Source: Pseudomonadota bacterium (GTDB lineage: Bacteria > Pseudomonadota > Alphaproteobacteria > Rhizobiales > Rhizobiaceae). Taken from it: DNA of 64,000 nucleotides. The translations under genes and the position numbers were made by a program. The DNA lies in NCBI GenBank assembly GCA_020161665.1, contig JAIUPA010000004.1:1-64000 (forward strand). The letters are read 5' to 3'. A model generated the notes under the pieces. It saw only the letters and a program-made list of their open reading frames with translations. It searched no databases and was not told the DNA's origin. The number at the start of each line of letters is the position of its first letter. The stretch's first letter is position 1. Shown piece by piece: positions 35,691 to 46,800 of the stretch.

Positions 35691-35724
35691 AACGCCGGCG
35701 GGCTCCTCTTCCCGCCGGCGTTTT
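35691..35724. terminator. Terminator between rpmF and phaR
   Basis: AACGCCGGCGGG (35691-35702) pairs perfectly with CCCGCCGGCGTT (35711-35722) and is followed by TT. It lies at the 3' end of the minus-strand phaR gene and may act in both directions. Confidence 0.8.
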
Positions 35725-35728
35725 GATG

Positions 35729-36250
35729 TCAAAGACGGTCGAGCCGTTCCTGCAGCGTGCGGAACTGGGCGCGAAGATCTTCAATGTCGCGCAGGTCGGC
35801 GCGGCGGTTCTGACGGCGGGTCGCACGGAAGGCCGGGTGGAAGGTTTCGGCGGTGCGTCGCGCCTCATCCTCGATTTCACTGGCCGTACCATTTTCGGCG
35901 GCGCGTTCCGCAAGGCGCGAGCGCTGCTCGGTAAAGGCCTGCATGGCGTGATCGAGAAAAGCGGGCAGAACCAGTTCGTTGCCGCGGTCGCCATAAGCGG
36001 CAATCAGACGGCGCAGAAAATCATGCGAAAGCATGGCATTGCCGCCCGAGGTTTCCTGCTCGAAAACGATCTGCGTCAGAACGGTCTGGGTAATATCCTC
36101 GCCGGTCCGGGCATCAAGAACGGAGAACTCCTCTTTTCTCCGCACCATTTTTGCCAGATCGTCCAGCGTCACATACGAACTCGTTGCCGTGTTATAAAGG
36201 CGGCGGTTCGCGTATTTCTTGACTATGGTCGCGTCAACGGGTTTGGCCAT
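35729..36250 (-). CDS. phaR: Polyhydroxyalkanoate synthesis repressor
   Basis: A 173-residue regulator. Residues 10-20 read VKKYANRRLYNT, the hallmark of the PHB/PHA accumulation regulator DNA-binding domain, followed by a PHB-accumulation domain to about 115 and an arginine-rich coiled tail ending FRTLQERLDRL. PhaR binds both DNA and PHA granules and controls phasin genes; in rhizobia the same protein (AniA) affects carbon flow and exopolysaccharide. ATG at 36250 has GGAGGAA about 5 nt upstream. The PHA synthase genes are not in this window. Confidence 0.93.
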   Translation of the reverse strand: MAKPVDATIVKKYANRRLYNTATSSYVTLDDLAKMVRRKEEFSVLDARTGEDITQTVLTQIVFEQETSGGNAMLSHDFLRRLIAAYGDRGNELVLPAFLDHAMQAFTEQRSRLAERAAENGTASEIEDEARRTAETFHPAFRATRRQNRRADLRDIEDLRAQFRTLQERLDRL

Positions 36251-36484
36251 TCTGTTTCCTCCCAAATGGTCAATATTTCCTCTTCCCGTTGTCAGACTAC
36301 GCCCAAATCAGCCTTGCTGACAATCAATTTGTGCGTCGCAGCAGCTTGGGGCGGCGAGGAAGCACCAGTTTTCCCCGCAATGAAGTGGACCCCTTTCGCT
36401 CGAGCGAAAAACAGGATATGAGCGCGGCAAATGAACGCGGCGCTTATACTCCCGCTTGCGCCCCAGCCCCAGAGATTTGTTCCC

Positions 36485-38305
<1,821 letters not shown>

Positions 38306-38323
38306 TCGATTTGCCAAACATCA

Positions 38324-38353
38324 AGACCCCGGCTTAAGGCCGGGGTTTTTGTT
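38324..38353 (+). terminator. Rho-independent terminator of typA
   Basis: ACCCCGGC (38326-38333) pairs with GCCGGGGT (38339-38346) and is followed by a T run. Confidence 0.95.
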
Positions 38354-38486
38354 TGTGGGTTGGTCCTGCTGGGGCTTGCCGCAATGGTTAAAAGACGCTT
38401 AACGTTGACCGTCTCCCATGATGTGGGGACCCACCGTGCGATTTTTTTTAGTTTCCGCGCGGTCTGGAACGGTCGGAGCGGGCGTT

Positions 38487-38993
38487 ATGACGACGTTGAC
38501 CATCGATGTGCGGCGGGCGAACCCGCAGGATGCCCGGGCGATCTCAGAGACGCACCGTGCATCATGGCATCATGCCTATGCCGGGCTTATCCCGCATCGT
38601 CCGCTGACGCGCATGATCGAGCGCCGCCGTGAAGACTGGTGGCGCAAAGCAACGCGCGGTCCTGCGACGCTTCTGGTCGCGGATGTGGCCGGTACGATTG
38701 CCGGTTACGCGACGCTTGGCGACAATCGCGCCCGTGGCCTGCCGCAAGAAGGCGAGATTTACGAGCTTTATCTTCGCCCCGAATATCAGGGCATCGGCCT
38801 TGGACACACGCTGTTCAACGAAGGGCGTCGCCTCTTGAAGTCGCTCGGTTGCAACGGTCTTGTCGCCTGGTGCCTTGAGGACAGCGAGAATGCGCAGCGC
38901 TTTTTCCGCTCGCAGGGCGGGCGTGATGTTGTCGAAGGCATGGAAGATTTTGACGGCGTTTCGCTGAAAAAGCTCGGCTTCGTCTGGCCTTAA
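38487..38993 (+). CDS. GNAT-family N-acetyltransferase
   Basis: A 168-residue acetyl-CoA-dependent acetyltransferase. [23 protein letters not shown] (about 93-115) holds the beta4 strand and the Q-x-x-G-x-G/A acetyl-CoA loop, and [16 protein letters not shown] is the usual motif B end. The substrate is unknown. ATG at 38487 has GGAG 8 nt upstream; a longer frame from 38418 is less likely. It sits between typA and ppa without clear operon links. Confidence 0.88.
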   Translation: MTTLTIDVRRANPQDARAISETHRASWHHAYAGLIPHRPLTRMIERRREDWWRKATRGPATLLVADVAGTIAGYATLGDNRARGLPQEGEIYELYLRPEYQGIGLGHTLFNEGRRLLKSLGCNGLVAWCLEDSENAQRFFRSQGGRDVVEGMEDFDGVSLKKLGFVWP

Positions 38994-39075
38994 GTCTCAT
39001 ACTGTAAAGGCGTTGCATTGGCGGAGGAAAGTCTTTATCCAATCGCCAACACAACCAGCTTTGCAGGGGCTTAAC

Positions 39076-39615
39076 ATGCGTATTGATGCAATCGAGATTG
39101 GCACTAACCCGCCGGAAGACGTGAACGTCATCATCGAAGTGCCGGTTGGCGGTCAGCCGATCAAGTACGAAATGGACAAGGAAGCCGGCGCTCTGGTCGT
39201 TGACCGCTTCCTCTACACGCCGATGGCTTATCCGGGCAATTACGGCTTCGTGCCGCACACGCTGTCGGAAGATGGCGACCCGGTCGACGTTCTCATCTGC
39301 AACACCCGTCCGCTGATCCCGGGCTGCGTGATCAAGGCTCGCCCGATCGGCGTTATGGTCATGGAAGACGATGGTGGCAAGGACGAGAAGATCCTCGCCG
39401 TTCCGGTGCAGAAGCTGACGCGCCGCTACGACCACGTGAAGAACTACACCGACCTGCCGGACATCACGCTGAAGCAGATCGAGCACTTCTTCGAACACTA
39501 CAAGGATCTGGAACCCGGCAAGTGGGTGAAGATCGCTGGCTGGCAGGACGTCAACGTCGCCAAGCAGCTGATCGTTGAAGCCATCGAGCGCGCCAAGAAG
39601 GAAAAGAAGGGCTAA
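39076..39615 (+). CDS. ppa: Inorganic pyrophosphatase
   Basis: A 179-residue family I soluble pyrophosphatase that splits pyrophosphate in the cytosol and pulls biosynthetic reactions forward. Signature [10 protein letters not shown] contains the metal-binding aspartates, and [13 protein letters not shown] precedes it. Length fits the hexameric bacterial type. AGGGG precedes the ATG; 21 upstream codons from a TTG are not part of the family. Its stop overlaps the stop of the convergent DUF167 gene. Confidence 0.97.
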   Translation: MRIDAIEIGTNPPEDVNVIIEVPVGGQPIKYEMDKEAGALVVDRFLYTPMAYPGNYGFVPHTLSEDGDPVDVLICNTRPLIPGCVIKARPIGVMVMEDDGGKDEKILAVPVQKLTRRYDHVKNYTDLPDITLKQIEHFFEHYKDLEPGKWVKIAGWQDVNVAKQLIVEAIERAKKEKKG

Positions 39616-39920
39616 ACCAGCCCTTCAAGCCGTCTGATAATATCCTCCGGGTCGCCATCGATCCGGAGGATTTTTTGTCTGGCCGTATCGCCGGACAGAA
39701 GTTCAAAGGATGATTTTGGCAGCCCAAGGGCTTTGGCCAACGCGACAATCATGGCCTTGTTGGCCTTGCCCTTTTCGGGCACGGCGCTGACGCGCATCTT
39801 CAACCGAACATCGCCATTGGCATCGGCCTCTATGCCATCCACAGCATCACGCCCGCTATTCGGGGTCAACCGAACGGCCAGGCGCACATAACCTTCCAGC
39901 TTTTGCCAGGGGCGCGTCAC
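39612..39920 (-). CDS. DUF167 (YggU-like) protein
   Basis: A 102-residue small protein with [14 protein letters not shown] and [15 protein letters not shown], the core of the DUF167/UPF0235 family. Its biochemical role is not known. It starts at GTG, overlapping the YggT stop by four bases (GTGA), so the two are coupled, a pairing found in many bacteria. Its stop overlaps that of ppa on the opposite strand. Confidence 0.9.
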   Translation of the reverse strand: MTRPWQKLEGYVRLAVRLTPNSGRDAVDGIEADANGDVRLKMRVSAVPEKGKANKAMIVALAKALGLPKSSFELLSGDTARQKILRIDGDPEDIIRRLEGLV

Positions 39921-40207
39921 GCGACGAGCGGGTAAAGCGTCGTCCAGAGGAAGGTGCGCAGGAAGAAGATGATCACCAGAACGACGATGGGCGAAATATC
40001 AATGCCGCCCAGGTTCGGCAGCACACGACGGATCGGGGCCAGCACCGGCTCGGTGACGTTGAACAGGAATCGCCCGATGCTGTTTACGAACTGGTTCGAC
40101 GAGTTGATGATGTTGAAGGCGTAGAGCCAAGAGAAGACGGCGCTGCCGATCAGAACCCAAGTATAAAGGTTCAACACCAGATCGATCGTCTGAAACAGGG
40201 CTAACAT
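39917..40207 (-). CDS. YggT family membrane protein
   Basis: A 96-residue inner-membrane protein with two hydrophobic blocks (about 5-28 and 65-90), and [25 protein letters not shown] between them, the YggT signature. Members are linked to osmotic tolerance and, in other bacteria, to division-plane genes; here it precedes DUF167. ATG at 40207 has GGAG about 6 nt upstream. Confidence 0.93.
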   Translation of the reverse strand: MLALFQTIDLVLNLYTWVLIGSAVFSWLYAFNIINSSNQFVNSIGRFLFNVTEPVLAPIRRVLPNLGGIDISPIVVLVIIFFLRTFLWTTLYPLVA

Positions 40208-40378
40208 GCAAATCTCCGTTTTTGGCACCGCCACATGCGAAGGCGAACTGGCTTTGCGGGCGTTGCTGCAGTTGACAAACATGTAGACATTGGCGACTTA
40301 ACGGACAAGCCCCGCTAGGTTGTCGATGTGCATGATGTTTGATGGCGGGACGCAACGCCTTTCCCGAACGGACCCGCC

Positions 40379-41617
40379 ATGAGTCTTTCCTCCGCGCAGG
40401 ACAATCGTTTTGCGGCCTTTCGCCATCGCTCTTATGTACTGTTTTTCTCGGCGCGCTTTCTGGCAGCCTTCGCGACGCAGATCATCAGCGTGGCGGTCGG
40501 TTGGCAGATGTATGAGGTGACGGGTAACACCCTCTATCTTGGTCTGATCGGTCTTTTCCAGTTTCTGCCGTCGCTGCTCCTCATTCTGGTCACCGGAACG
40601 GTCGCCGACCGTTACAATCGCCGCCTGATCGTTGGCCTGTGCATGGGTCTGGCAGCGCTGTGTGCCGGTGCGATGCTGGCCATTACCATCAGCGGTGCCT
40701 TCGTGCCGTGGCTGGTGTTTGCTATCCTGCTGGTGTTCGGTATCGAGCGCGCCTTCATGGGGCCTGCCGTCCAGTCGCTCGGTCCCAATCTGGTGCCGAC
40801 GGAGGACCTGCCCAATGCCGTGGCGTGGAACTCGTCCTCCTGGCAGGCGGCATCGATCCTCGGGCCGGTTGCAGGCGGCCTCCTCTATGGTCTGAGCGCG
40901 GTTGTGGCCTATAGCACCGCCTTTGCGTTCATGGCGCTCGGTGCGCTCCTGATCTTTCTTATTCCCAAGCCGCAGGCACGCACGACATCGCGTGCCATCA
41001 GCCTTGAAACCATTCTGGCCGGGTTCCGCTTCATCTTTGCCGAAAAGGTGGTTCTGGGGGCCATATCCCTTGACCTCTTCGCCGTACTGCTGGGCGGCGC
41101 GGTGGCCTTGATGCCGGTCTTTGCCAAGGATGTGTTGACGCTTGGGCCGTGGGGGCTCGGTCTTCTGCGGGCCGCACCCGGGATCGGGGCGATTGCCGTC
41201 GCGCTTTTCCTCGCCAGCTACCCGATCAAGCACCATGCGGGTGTCATCATGTTTGTCGGTGTGGCGTTCTTCGGCGCGGCAACGGTGATGTTCGGCCTGT
41301 CCGAAACGGGCTGGATCTCGATTGCGGCGCTCATGCTGCTCGGCGCGTCCGACATGATCTCCGTCTATGTGCGCGAAACGCTTCTGGCCTTGTGGACGCC
41401 GGATGAGGTGCGCGGGCGGGTGAATGCCGTCAACATGGTGTTCGTCGGGGCGTCGAACGAGTTGGGCGAGTTCCGGGCCGGAACCATGGCGCATGCGATT
41501 GGGGCCGTGCCTGCGGTCATTCTGGGCGGGGTCGGAACCATTGCGGTTGCTGCCGTCTGGGCTGGCCTTTTCCCGACGCTGCGGCGCATCGACAATCTTG
41601 AAGCGCCGACGCGGTAA
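40379..41617 (+). CDS. MFS transporter (MFS_3/EntS-like)
   Basis: A 412-residue twelve-helix protein. The loop between helices 2 and 3 reads GTVADRYNRRLIV, and GPAVQSLGPNLVP and AWNSSSWQAASILGPVAGG are typical of the MFS_3 branch that includes the enterobactin exporter EntS. Export is the likely direction, but the substrate is unknown. It is preceded by a 170-bp gap with a TTGACA box (about 40272-40277) and convergent with the amidotransferase operon at its end. Confidence 0.85.
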   Translation: MSLSSAQDNRFAAFRHRSYVLFFSARFLAAFATQIISVAVGWQMYEVTGNTLYLGLIGLFQFLPSLLLILVTGTVADRYNRRLIVGLCMGLAALCAGAMLAITISGAFVPWLVFAILLVFGIERAFMGPAVQSLGPNLVPTEDLPNAVAWNSSSWQAASILGPVAGGLLYGLSAVVAYSTAFAFMALGALLIFLIPKPQARTTSRAISLETILAGFRFIFAEKVVLGAISLDLFAVLLGGAVALMPVFAKDVLTLGPWGLGLLRAAPGIGAIAVALFLASYPIKHHAGVIMFVGVAFFGAATVMFGLSETGWISIAALMLLGASDMISVYVRETLLALWTPDEVRGRVNAVNMVFVGASNELGEFRAGTMAHAIGAVPAVILGGVGTIAVAAVWAGLFPTLRRIDNLEAPTR

Positions 41618-41623
41618 AGCGGG

Positions 41624-42355
41624 TCAGGCGTTCGACGGCTCTTTCTTCTCGAACACCTGATCGAGAAACTCACCGAGCCATGCCCGCAATGGCGCGTCGA
41701 ACATCATGCGACCTTCGAGATGTTCCGAGCCGCGCTGCGCATTCGGCATGGTGAAGCGGCTTGCGCCGCGCACGATCCAGCTCTGCATCATGGCGCGGGT
41801 CAATTCGGCGTGGAACTGGATGCCGTAGGCGTTTTCGCCGTAGCGATAGGCCTGATTGGGGTAGGCATCGCCTTCCGCCAGAAGCTTGGCGCCGTGCGGC
41901 AGGTCAAACCCTTCCCGGTGGAAATGATAGACCATCTGTGGCCAGCGCATCATCTGGCGTCCGTGCTCGGTGCTGCGCAACCGATACCAGCCGATTTCCG
42001 TCAGGCCATCCGGGTGGGAGGCGACGCGGGCTCCCAGATGGCGGGCGAGCATTTGCGCGCCGAGACAAATGCCGAGAAAGGGGCGGTTTTCCTTCAGGGG
42101 AACCTTCAGCCAATCGGTTTCCGCCCGCACGTAGTCATGCGGATCATTGGCGCTCATCGGGCCGCCGAAAATCACGGCGCCGGAATGGGCGGCGAGCGTC
42201 GAAGGCAGGCTGTCGCCCAGCGCCGGGCGGCGAATATCAAGCGGATAGCCTTTGGCAGACAGGATTTGGCCGACACGACCGGGACTTGAGCGCTCCTGAT
42301 GCAGCACGATCAGCATCGGAGCGCGTTTCGCTCGGGGTTCGGCGCTTTGCGGCAT
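41624..42355 (-). CDS. Class I glutamine amidotransferase-like protein
   Basis: A 243-residue protein of the GATase1 fold, related to GMP-synthase-type amidotransferases and gamma-glutamyl hydrolases of unknown substrate. FLGICLGAQMLA carries the nucleophilic cysteine and YGIQFHAEL the histidine-x-glutamate pair. It is a stand-alone domain with no synthetase partner. ATG at 42355 follows AGGGA by 5 nt, only 7 bp after the terB-like gene, so it ends that operon. A longer frame reaching 42658 overlaps terB and is rejected. Confidence 0.85.
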   Translation of the reverse strand: MPQSAEPRAKRAPMLIVLHQERSSPGRVGQILSAKGYPLDIRRPALGDSLPSTLAAHSGAVIFGGPMSANDPHDYVRAETDWLKVPLKENRPFLGICLGAQMLARHLGARVASHPDGLTEIGWYRLRSTEHGRQMMRWPQMVYHFHREGFDLPHGAKLLAEGDAYPNQAYRYGENAYGIQFHAELTRAMMQSWIVRGASRFTMPNAQRGSEHLEGRMMFDAPLRAWLGEFLDQVFEKKEPSNA

Positions 42356-42362
42356 GATATCC

Positions 42363-42848
42363 CTATTCCCCGGCCCCGTTGGAGGCCTCTTCCTCACGGC
42401 GGCGCGCTTCTGCTTCCTGCCGCTGCATGATGCGTTCGCGACCTGAGACGCCGAGAAGATCGGTGACGCGCCAGACGATATGGTCTTCCATTTCGTTGCG
42501 GTCGCCATCGGCATAGGTGATGTCCCAGAGGAAACCGACCAATGCCACCTTTTCCTCTTCCGCGAGGGCGCGATTAATGATCGAGGTGAAGCGGTAATAA
42601 TCGACCGCCTCGCTCTCGGCATCTTCGCCCGCCTTGACCACCGCGGCGAGCGTTTCATCCGTCAGCTTGTAATGCTCCTTCATAAGCCGTTCGAGCTGGG
42701 CGCGCTCGGCATCGTCAATGCGGCCATCGGCGCGCATGATCTGGATGCAAAGGGCTGCCACCGCCACACGCGGATCATCGGGCGCGAAGGTATTGGCCGG
42801 GCTTTCGCCCGACAAGGTTTTCAGGAAGCCCTGCAATGTTTCCCACAT
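42363..42848 (-). CDS. TerB-like protein
   Basis: A 161-residue helical cytosolic protein. AALCIQIMRADGRIDDAERAQ and DITYADGDRNEMEDHIVWRV are the paired acidic motifs of the TerB/DjlA-like domain, which may bind metal. The C-terminal tail is charged. The tellurite label comes from homologues; the role here is unknown. It lies 9 bp after hemY and 7 bp before the amidotransferase gene. Confidence 0.85.
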   Translation of the reverse strand: MWETLQGFLKTLSGESPANTFAPDDPRVAVAALCIQIMRADGRIDDAERAQLERLMKEHYKLTDETLAAVVKAGEDAESEAVDYYRFTSIINRALAEEEKVALVGFLWDITYADGDRNEMEDHIVWRVTDLLGVSGRERIMQRQEAEARRREEEASNGAGE

Positions 42849-42857
42849 GGGCGCACC

Positions 42858-44624
42858 TCAGTAGAGTGGCAGTCGGGTCTTGTCGCCCGGTGCTTCGGGT
42901 TCAATCGTCTTGACGCCCGGATCATCCGGCGGACGACCGAAGAAGGGCTCAACCTCGACCGGCTTAGCGGGCGCGGATGTTGGCGTCTCAGTCTTGACCG
43001 GCTGGGGCGGTGTGGGGGTGATGACCTTCACGGGTGCGGGGCTATCGGGTGCCACATGCGGATCGGCAGCCATGGTCTGCTTGACGCCCGGATCATCCGG
43101 CGCATGGCCGAAGAAGGGAACAACGCCGAGCTTCTTGTCGGGAACGGCGGTGGACGCCGCAGGCTCCAGCACCGGATCGGGCCGGATGATCAGCGGTTCT
43201 TTTTCGGTGTTCGGGGATGAAGCCGGTGCGGCTGCGGCTGCAGCCGGTTCCGCCTTCGCTTTCACATCCACGGGCGGCAGCGTTGCAAAGGCTTCCTCGG
43301 CGCGGGCGAGGCTTCCTTCTTCCACCGGGCCGGCGATCTGGCCGAAGGGCATTTTCCAGACGAAAGCATCCAGTTTGCCGGTGACCGGCGAGACGGGCAG
43401 CCATTTGTCAGAAACGGTGCCTTCGGCAACCCAGGCCGGATCGCGCGGGGCTTTCAAGGCCTGCGCCATCCAGTGGCGGATGCGGCCTGCATCGCCCGTG
43501 TCGGCTTCCTCGATATCGGCCAAAAGCAGGAAGACGCCTTCGCGTGGTTCAATGCGGGCAGCGGCCTCGGCCTTTTCGCGGGCCTTGGCAAAGTCGCGGG
43601 TGGAAAGGGCAGCGCCTGCCACCGCAATCAGGGATTCCACATGGTTCGGGCGCAGCGATTGCAAGCGCTCGGCCCGCTTCAGGCGGTCAGCGGCGCTGTC
43701 CCCGCCCCGAGCACGCACGTATAGCTCGGCAATCTGCGGGTTGGGATCAAGCTTCCAGACCTGTTCCAGCACAGAGGCCGCCTTGCGCAGGTTGTTTTCG
43801 CGCAGATAGCCTTCGGCGGCGATGAGGGCTGCGGGCACGAAGCTCTTTTCAAGCTTCAGCGCCTGCGTTGCCAGATCGCGGGCGAGCGCCGGGTCTTTCT
43901 CCAGAACCTCACCCGCACGCGCCGAAAGCAGCACAGCCTTCAATCGGCTTGCCTCGCCCTTGGGCAGCACATGGGCGGCCTTCTGGCGATCAAGAAGATC
44001 AAGGGCGGCCTGCCAGCGGCCGGACTGGGCATGATATTCAAGCGTCGCTTCGGCGGCCCAGGGCAGATAGGGCGCGGCTTCGGCGGCCTTTTCGGCATAT
44101 TGGCGGGCCGCTTCATTGGCCCCCAGACGGCGCGCCTCGACATAGAGACCGCGAAGGCCGAGTTCGCGCGTTTCCGGATCGTTGGCCATGGCCTCATATT
44201 TGGCGCGGGCGTCGTCGTAGCGGCCTTCGGCCAGAGCGGCCTGCGCATCGAGAAGCAGGATCAACGGCTCCTGATCGGCGCGCAGCAGACCGCGCGAACG
44301 CGCTGCCATCTTGCGGGCCAGAAGGGCATTGCCGGCACCTGCAGCAATCAGGCCGGTCGAAAGGGCCTGATAGCCACGGTCGCGCTTGCGGGCGCGGAAA
44401 TAGCGGCGCACCGAATGCGGCGAGGTCCAGATGGTGCGCAGCAGCCACCAGCCGATGAAAAGCACGGCGATGGTGCTGGCCAGAATGCTGGCGGCAACCA
44501 TCAGGCTCATTTCGATCAACTGGCCCTGCCAGACGATGGAAAGCATGCCGGGACGATCCGCCAGCCAGGAGAAGCCGAAGCCGATGGCCAGAACAATAAC
44601 GGCGTAGCCGAGTAACTTGATCAT
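42858..44624 (-). CDS. hemY: HemY-type membrane protein with TPR repeats
   Basis: A 588-residue protein. Two membrane helices (about 3-22 and 38-63) form the HemY_N domain, followed by TPR-like helical repeats to about 400. The C-terminal 150 residues are rich in proline and alanine and likely disordered; within them PFFGxxPDDPGVK occurs twice, at about 503 and 560. HemY proteins of proteobacteria are encoded with hemC and hemD; a role in late haem synthesis is proposed but its reaction is not proven. It is not the protoporphyrinogen oxidase also called HemY. It follows the mitofilin-like gene by 16 bp. Confidence 0.92.
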   Translation of the reverse strand: MIKLLGYAVIVLAIGFGFSWLADRPGMLSIVWQGQLIEMSLMVAASILASTIAVLFIGWWLLRTIWTSPHSVRRYFRARKRDRGYQALSTGLIAAGAGNALLARKMAARSRGLLRADQEPLILLLDAQAALAEGRYDDARAKYEAMANDPETRELGLRGLYVEARRLGANEAARQYAEKAAEAAPYLPWAAEATLEYHAQSGRWQAALDLLDRQKAAHVLPKGEASRLKAVLLSARAGEVLEKDPALARDLATQALKLEKSFVPAALIAAEGYLRENNLRKAASVLEQVWKLDPNPQIAELYVRARGGDSAADRLKRAERLQSLRPNHVESLIAVAGAALSTRDFAKAREKAEAAARIEPREGVFLLLADIEEADTGDAGRIRHWMAQALKAPRDPAWVAEGTVSDKWLPVSPVTGKLDAFVWKMPFGQIAGPVEEGSLARAEEAFATLPPVDVKAKAEPAAAAAAPASSPNTEKEPLIIRPDPVLEPAASTAVPDKKLGVVPFFGHAPDDPGVKQTMAADPHVAPDSPAPVKVITPTPPQPVKTETPTSAPAKPVEVEPFFGRPPDDPGVKTIEPEAPGDKTRLPLY

Positions 44625-44640
44625 GGTGTCTCCTCCGCCT

Positions 44641-45933
44641 TCAGTTTCCGGCAGCGCCGATGACGGCGTCCTTGAGGGTTGCGCCCACCAGCTTGTCGAT
44701 TTCGATGCGGGCCGTCAGGGCCGCGCCATAGGCGGGGGCCGCAGCGCGGCCTTCCTCGGGCAGCTTGTTCCATTCGGCCAATGCCGTTTCGAAATCACCG
44801 GATTTCAGGGCCTGTTCGGAGCGGGCAATAAAGGCGGCGGGGGTTTCGCCTTCAACCTGGCCCACCGGGCGGACCTTGACGAGCGAAAGCGCGCTCGACC
44901 ACAGGCGTTCGCCGATGCCCTGATTGGGATCAGGCTTGTTCAGCGCCGAAAGCACGGCGTCGGCAGAGGCGGGGAAATCGGCCACCAGTTCGGCGCGGGT
45001 CGGCACACCCTTTTCCGCGTAGGTCTTGAGGCTTGCAACGCCCGGATCATCCCCGGCGACGCCCGCATAGGTTTCCAGTTCGGTGACAAAGCTGCCACCG
45101 CGATCAATCGCGGCCTTCAGGCCCGAAGCGGCAATGGCACGCGCGACCGCATTCTTCTGCTTGGGGTCCTTCACCTCGGCCTCGACGCTTTGCAGGCGGT
45201 CGAGCAGGCTTGTCTGCATGGACTGCTGCTTCTCATCGCTATTGGCGAAAATGCCCTGAATGCGGGCAAGTTCCGCCTCGACAGCCGCCAGCTTTTCGGC
45301 AATCGGAGCCACATCGGCCGCGTTGCCACCCGAAGACGGGGCCGGGGCGGCCTCAAGCGCGGCCAGGCGCTTTTCAAAGGCCTTGATGTCAATGGCGGGC
45401 GGGGTGATCGCCAGCGTTTCGATTTTCGCCTTGAGGGCGGCGATTTCGGCTTGCGTCGCGCCGGCGCCATCGCTGCTGCCGGAAAGGCTGGTCGATGTGG
45501 CGCCGACCGACGGCAGGTAACCGGCATATTGCATGGCACCGGCACCGGCCAGTGAAACGAGGCCGCCCAGAATGCCTGCAGCCAGCGCGCCGGAAAGGGA
45601 CGTTCCCGATTTCTGGGGGGTGGCGGCTGCCGGTGCAGGGGCGGGAGCAGGGGCCACGGCAGGGGCTTCTTCTTCTGCCGGCTTTTCTTCAGCCATCACC
45701 TCGGCGCTGGCGAGTTCGTCTGCCTTTTCCTCTTCCAGGATCGGTGCTGGGCTTTCGCTTCCTTCGATGACAGCGCCTTCGATGATGGGCGCTGTGCTTT
45801 CATCGGCCACAGTTTCCGTGGTGACCTCTTCGACCACAGCCTCGATGTTGTCCGGTTCGACCGACGATGCCGGTTCAGCAGTAGGGCCGGTTTTTCCGGC
45901 TCTGGAACGGCGGGGCGATTTTTCCGATACCAT
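44641..45933 (-). CDS. Mitofilin/Mic60-like inner-membrane protein (COG4223)
   Basis: A 430-residue protein. Residues 1-140 are acidic and proline-rich, then one membrane helix (about 150-175, LAAGILGGLVSLAGAGAMQYAG), a coiled-coil section (about 200-300), and a C-terminal domain ending AALTARIEIDKLVGATLKDA that resembles the mitofilin domain. Alphaproteobacterial homologues of Mic60 occur beside haem genes and shape intracytoplasmic or inner membranes. ATG at 45933 has GAGGAA 6 nt upstream; a GTG seven codons earlier is less likely. It lies between hemD and hemY. Confidence 0.85.
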   Translation of the reverse strand: MVSEKSPRRSRAGKTGPTAEPASSVEPDNIEAVVEEVTTETVADESTAPIIEGAVIEGSESPAPILEEEKADELASAEVMAEEKPAEEEAPAVAPAPAPAPAAATPQKSGTSLSGALAAGILGGLVSLAGAGAMQYAGYLPSVGATSTSLSGSSDGAGATQAEIAALKAKIETLAITPPAIDIKAFEKRLAALEAAPAPSSGGNAADVAPIAEKLAAVEAELARIQGIFANSDEKQQSMQTSLLDRLQSVEAEVKDPKQKNAVARAIAASGLKAAIDRGGSFVTELETYAGVAGDDPGVASLKTYAEKGVPTRAELVADFPASADAVLSALNKPDPNQGIGERLWSSALSLVKVRPVGQVEGETPAAFIARSEQALKSGDFETALAEWNKLPEEGRAAAPAYGAALTARIEIDKLVGATLKDAVIGAAGN

Positions 45934-46045
45934 CGTGACTTCCTCATCTTGCACGCCGCTTGTCCCGCACCGATTGCGCGGGCCAGCGACCGTTCCTCTT
46001 ACGTTGAAACCTAGTCAGGGAATCTGGCGAAGGAAAGGGGCTGGA

Positions 46046-46777
46046 TCAATTTTGCGACGAAGGATGGGCGAGAAGCTTCAGAAGAGAGGCCTCATCCGGT
46101 GCTTCGGCTATGCGGATCAACGGCGAGAAATGCGGCGGTACAGCCGATGCCGCCTTGGCGCTGATGCAGATGAACAGGGTGCGGGAAAATCTGTCGGGTT
46201 GTTCAAATACGGAGGAAAGCCGGAAAAAGCGCTGGGCGCTTTCCTGTGAATAGAGAAGAACGGCTTGCGGCGGGTTTTCCAGCAGGGCATGCAGCGCGGA
46301 TTTGTCCGGCTCGATGGCGTCCATGCGGTAAGCCTCGATCACATCCATGGGGATGTTTTCTGCGGCAAGGACCGCTTCCAGATCGGGTGATCGCGGCGAT
46401 CCCGCCATATAGGTCAGCGGCGCGATGTGGGGGGTGCTGGCGAAGTCACCTGCAATCAGGGCGGCGAGCGAAAGGCCGGTGCCTTCAGCCGCGTGCACAT
46501 CGGTAAAACCGGCAGCGCGGGCGGCCTTGGCGGTTGCTTCGCCCACGGCATAAAGGCGACGTTGAAAGGGCGTTTCAGGACTGTTTTCAAGGCCACGCAG
46601 CGCTTCGGCGCTGGTGATGACGAAGGCACCTTTGGCGTTCTCAAGGGCCGCCTTGATCGCCGCTTGATCATGGATGGCGCGGGCCAGCGGCAAAAGAACC
46701 GGGGTGTGACCGAGCGCGGCAAGCTTGGCAGCGGTCTTTTCCGCTGAAGGGCTTGCTCGCGTCACCAGCACACGCAT
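46046..46777 (-). CDS. hemD: Uroporphyrinogen-III synthase
   Basis: A 243-residue enzyme that closes hydroxymethylbilane to uroporphyrinogen III. The start MRVLVTRASPSAEKTAAKL and the middle VITSAEALRGL and LYSQESAQRFF are typical of this poorly conserved family, and its place after hemC supports the call. ATG at 46777 has AAGG 9 nt upstream; another ATG three codons earlier is possible but too close to that site. Confidence 0.9.
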   Translation of the reverse strand: MRVLVTRASPSAEKTAAKLAALGHTPVLLPLARAIHDQAAIKAALENAKGAFVITSAEALRGLENSPETPFQRRLYAVGEATAKAARAAGFTDVHAAEGTGLSLAALIAGDFASTPHIAPLTYMAGSPRSPDLEAVLAAENIPMDVIEAYRMDAIEPDKSALHALLENPPQAVLLYSQESAQRFFRLSSVFEQPDRFSRTLFICISAKAASAVPPHFSPLIRIAEAPDEASLLKLLAHPSSQN

Positions 46778-46800
46778 CGGTTCCATCCTTGTGGTTGGGT

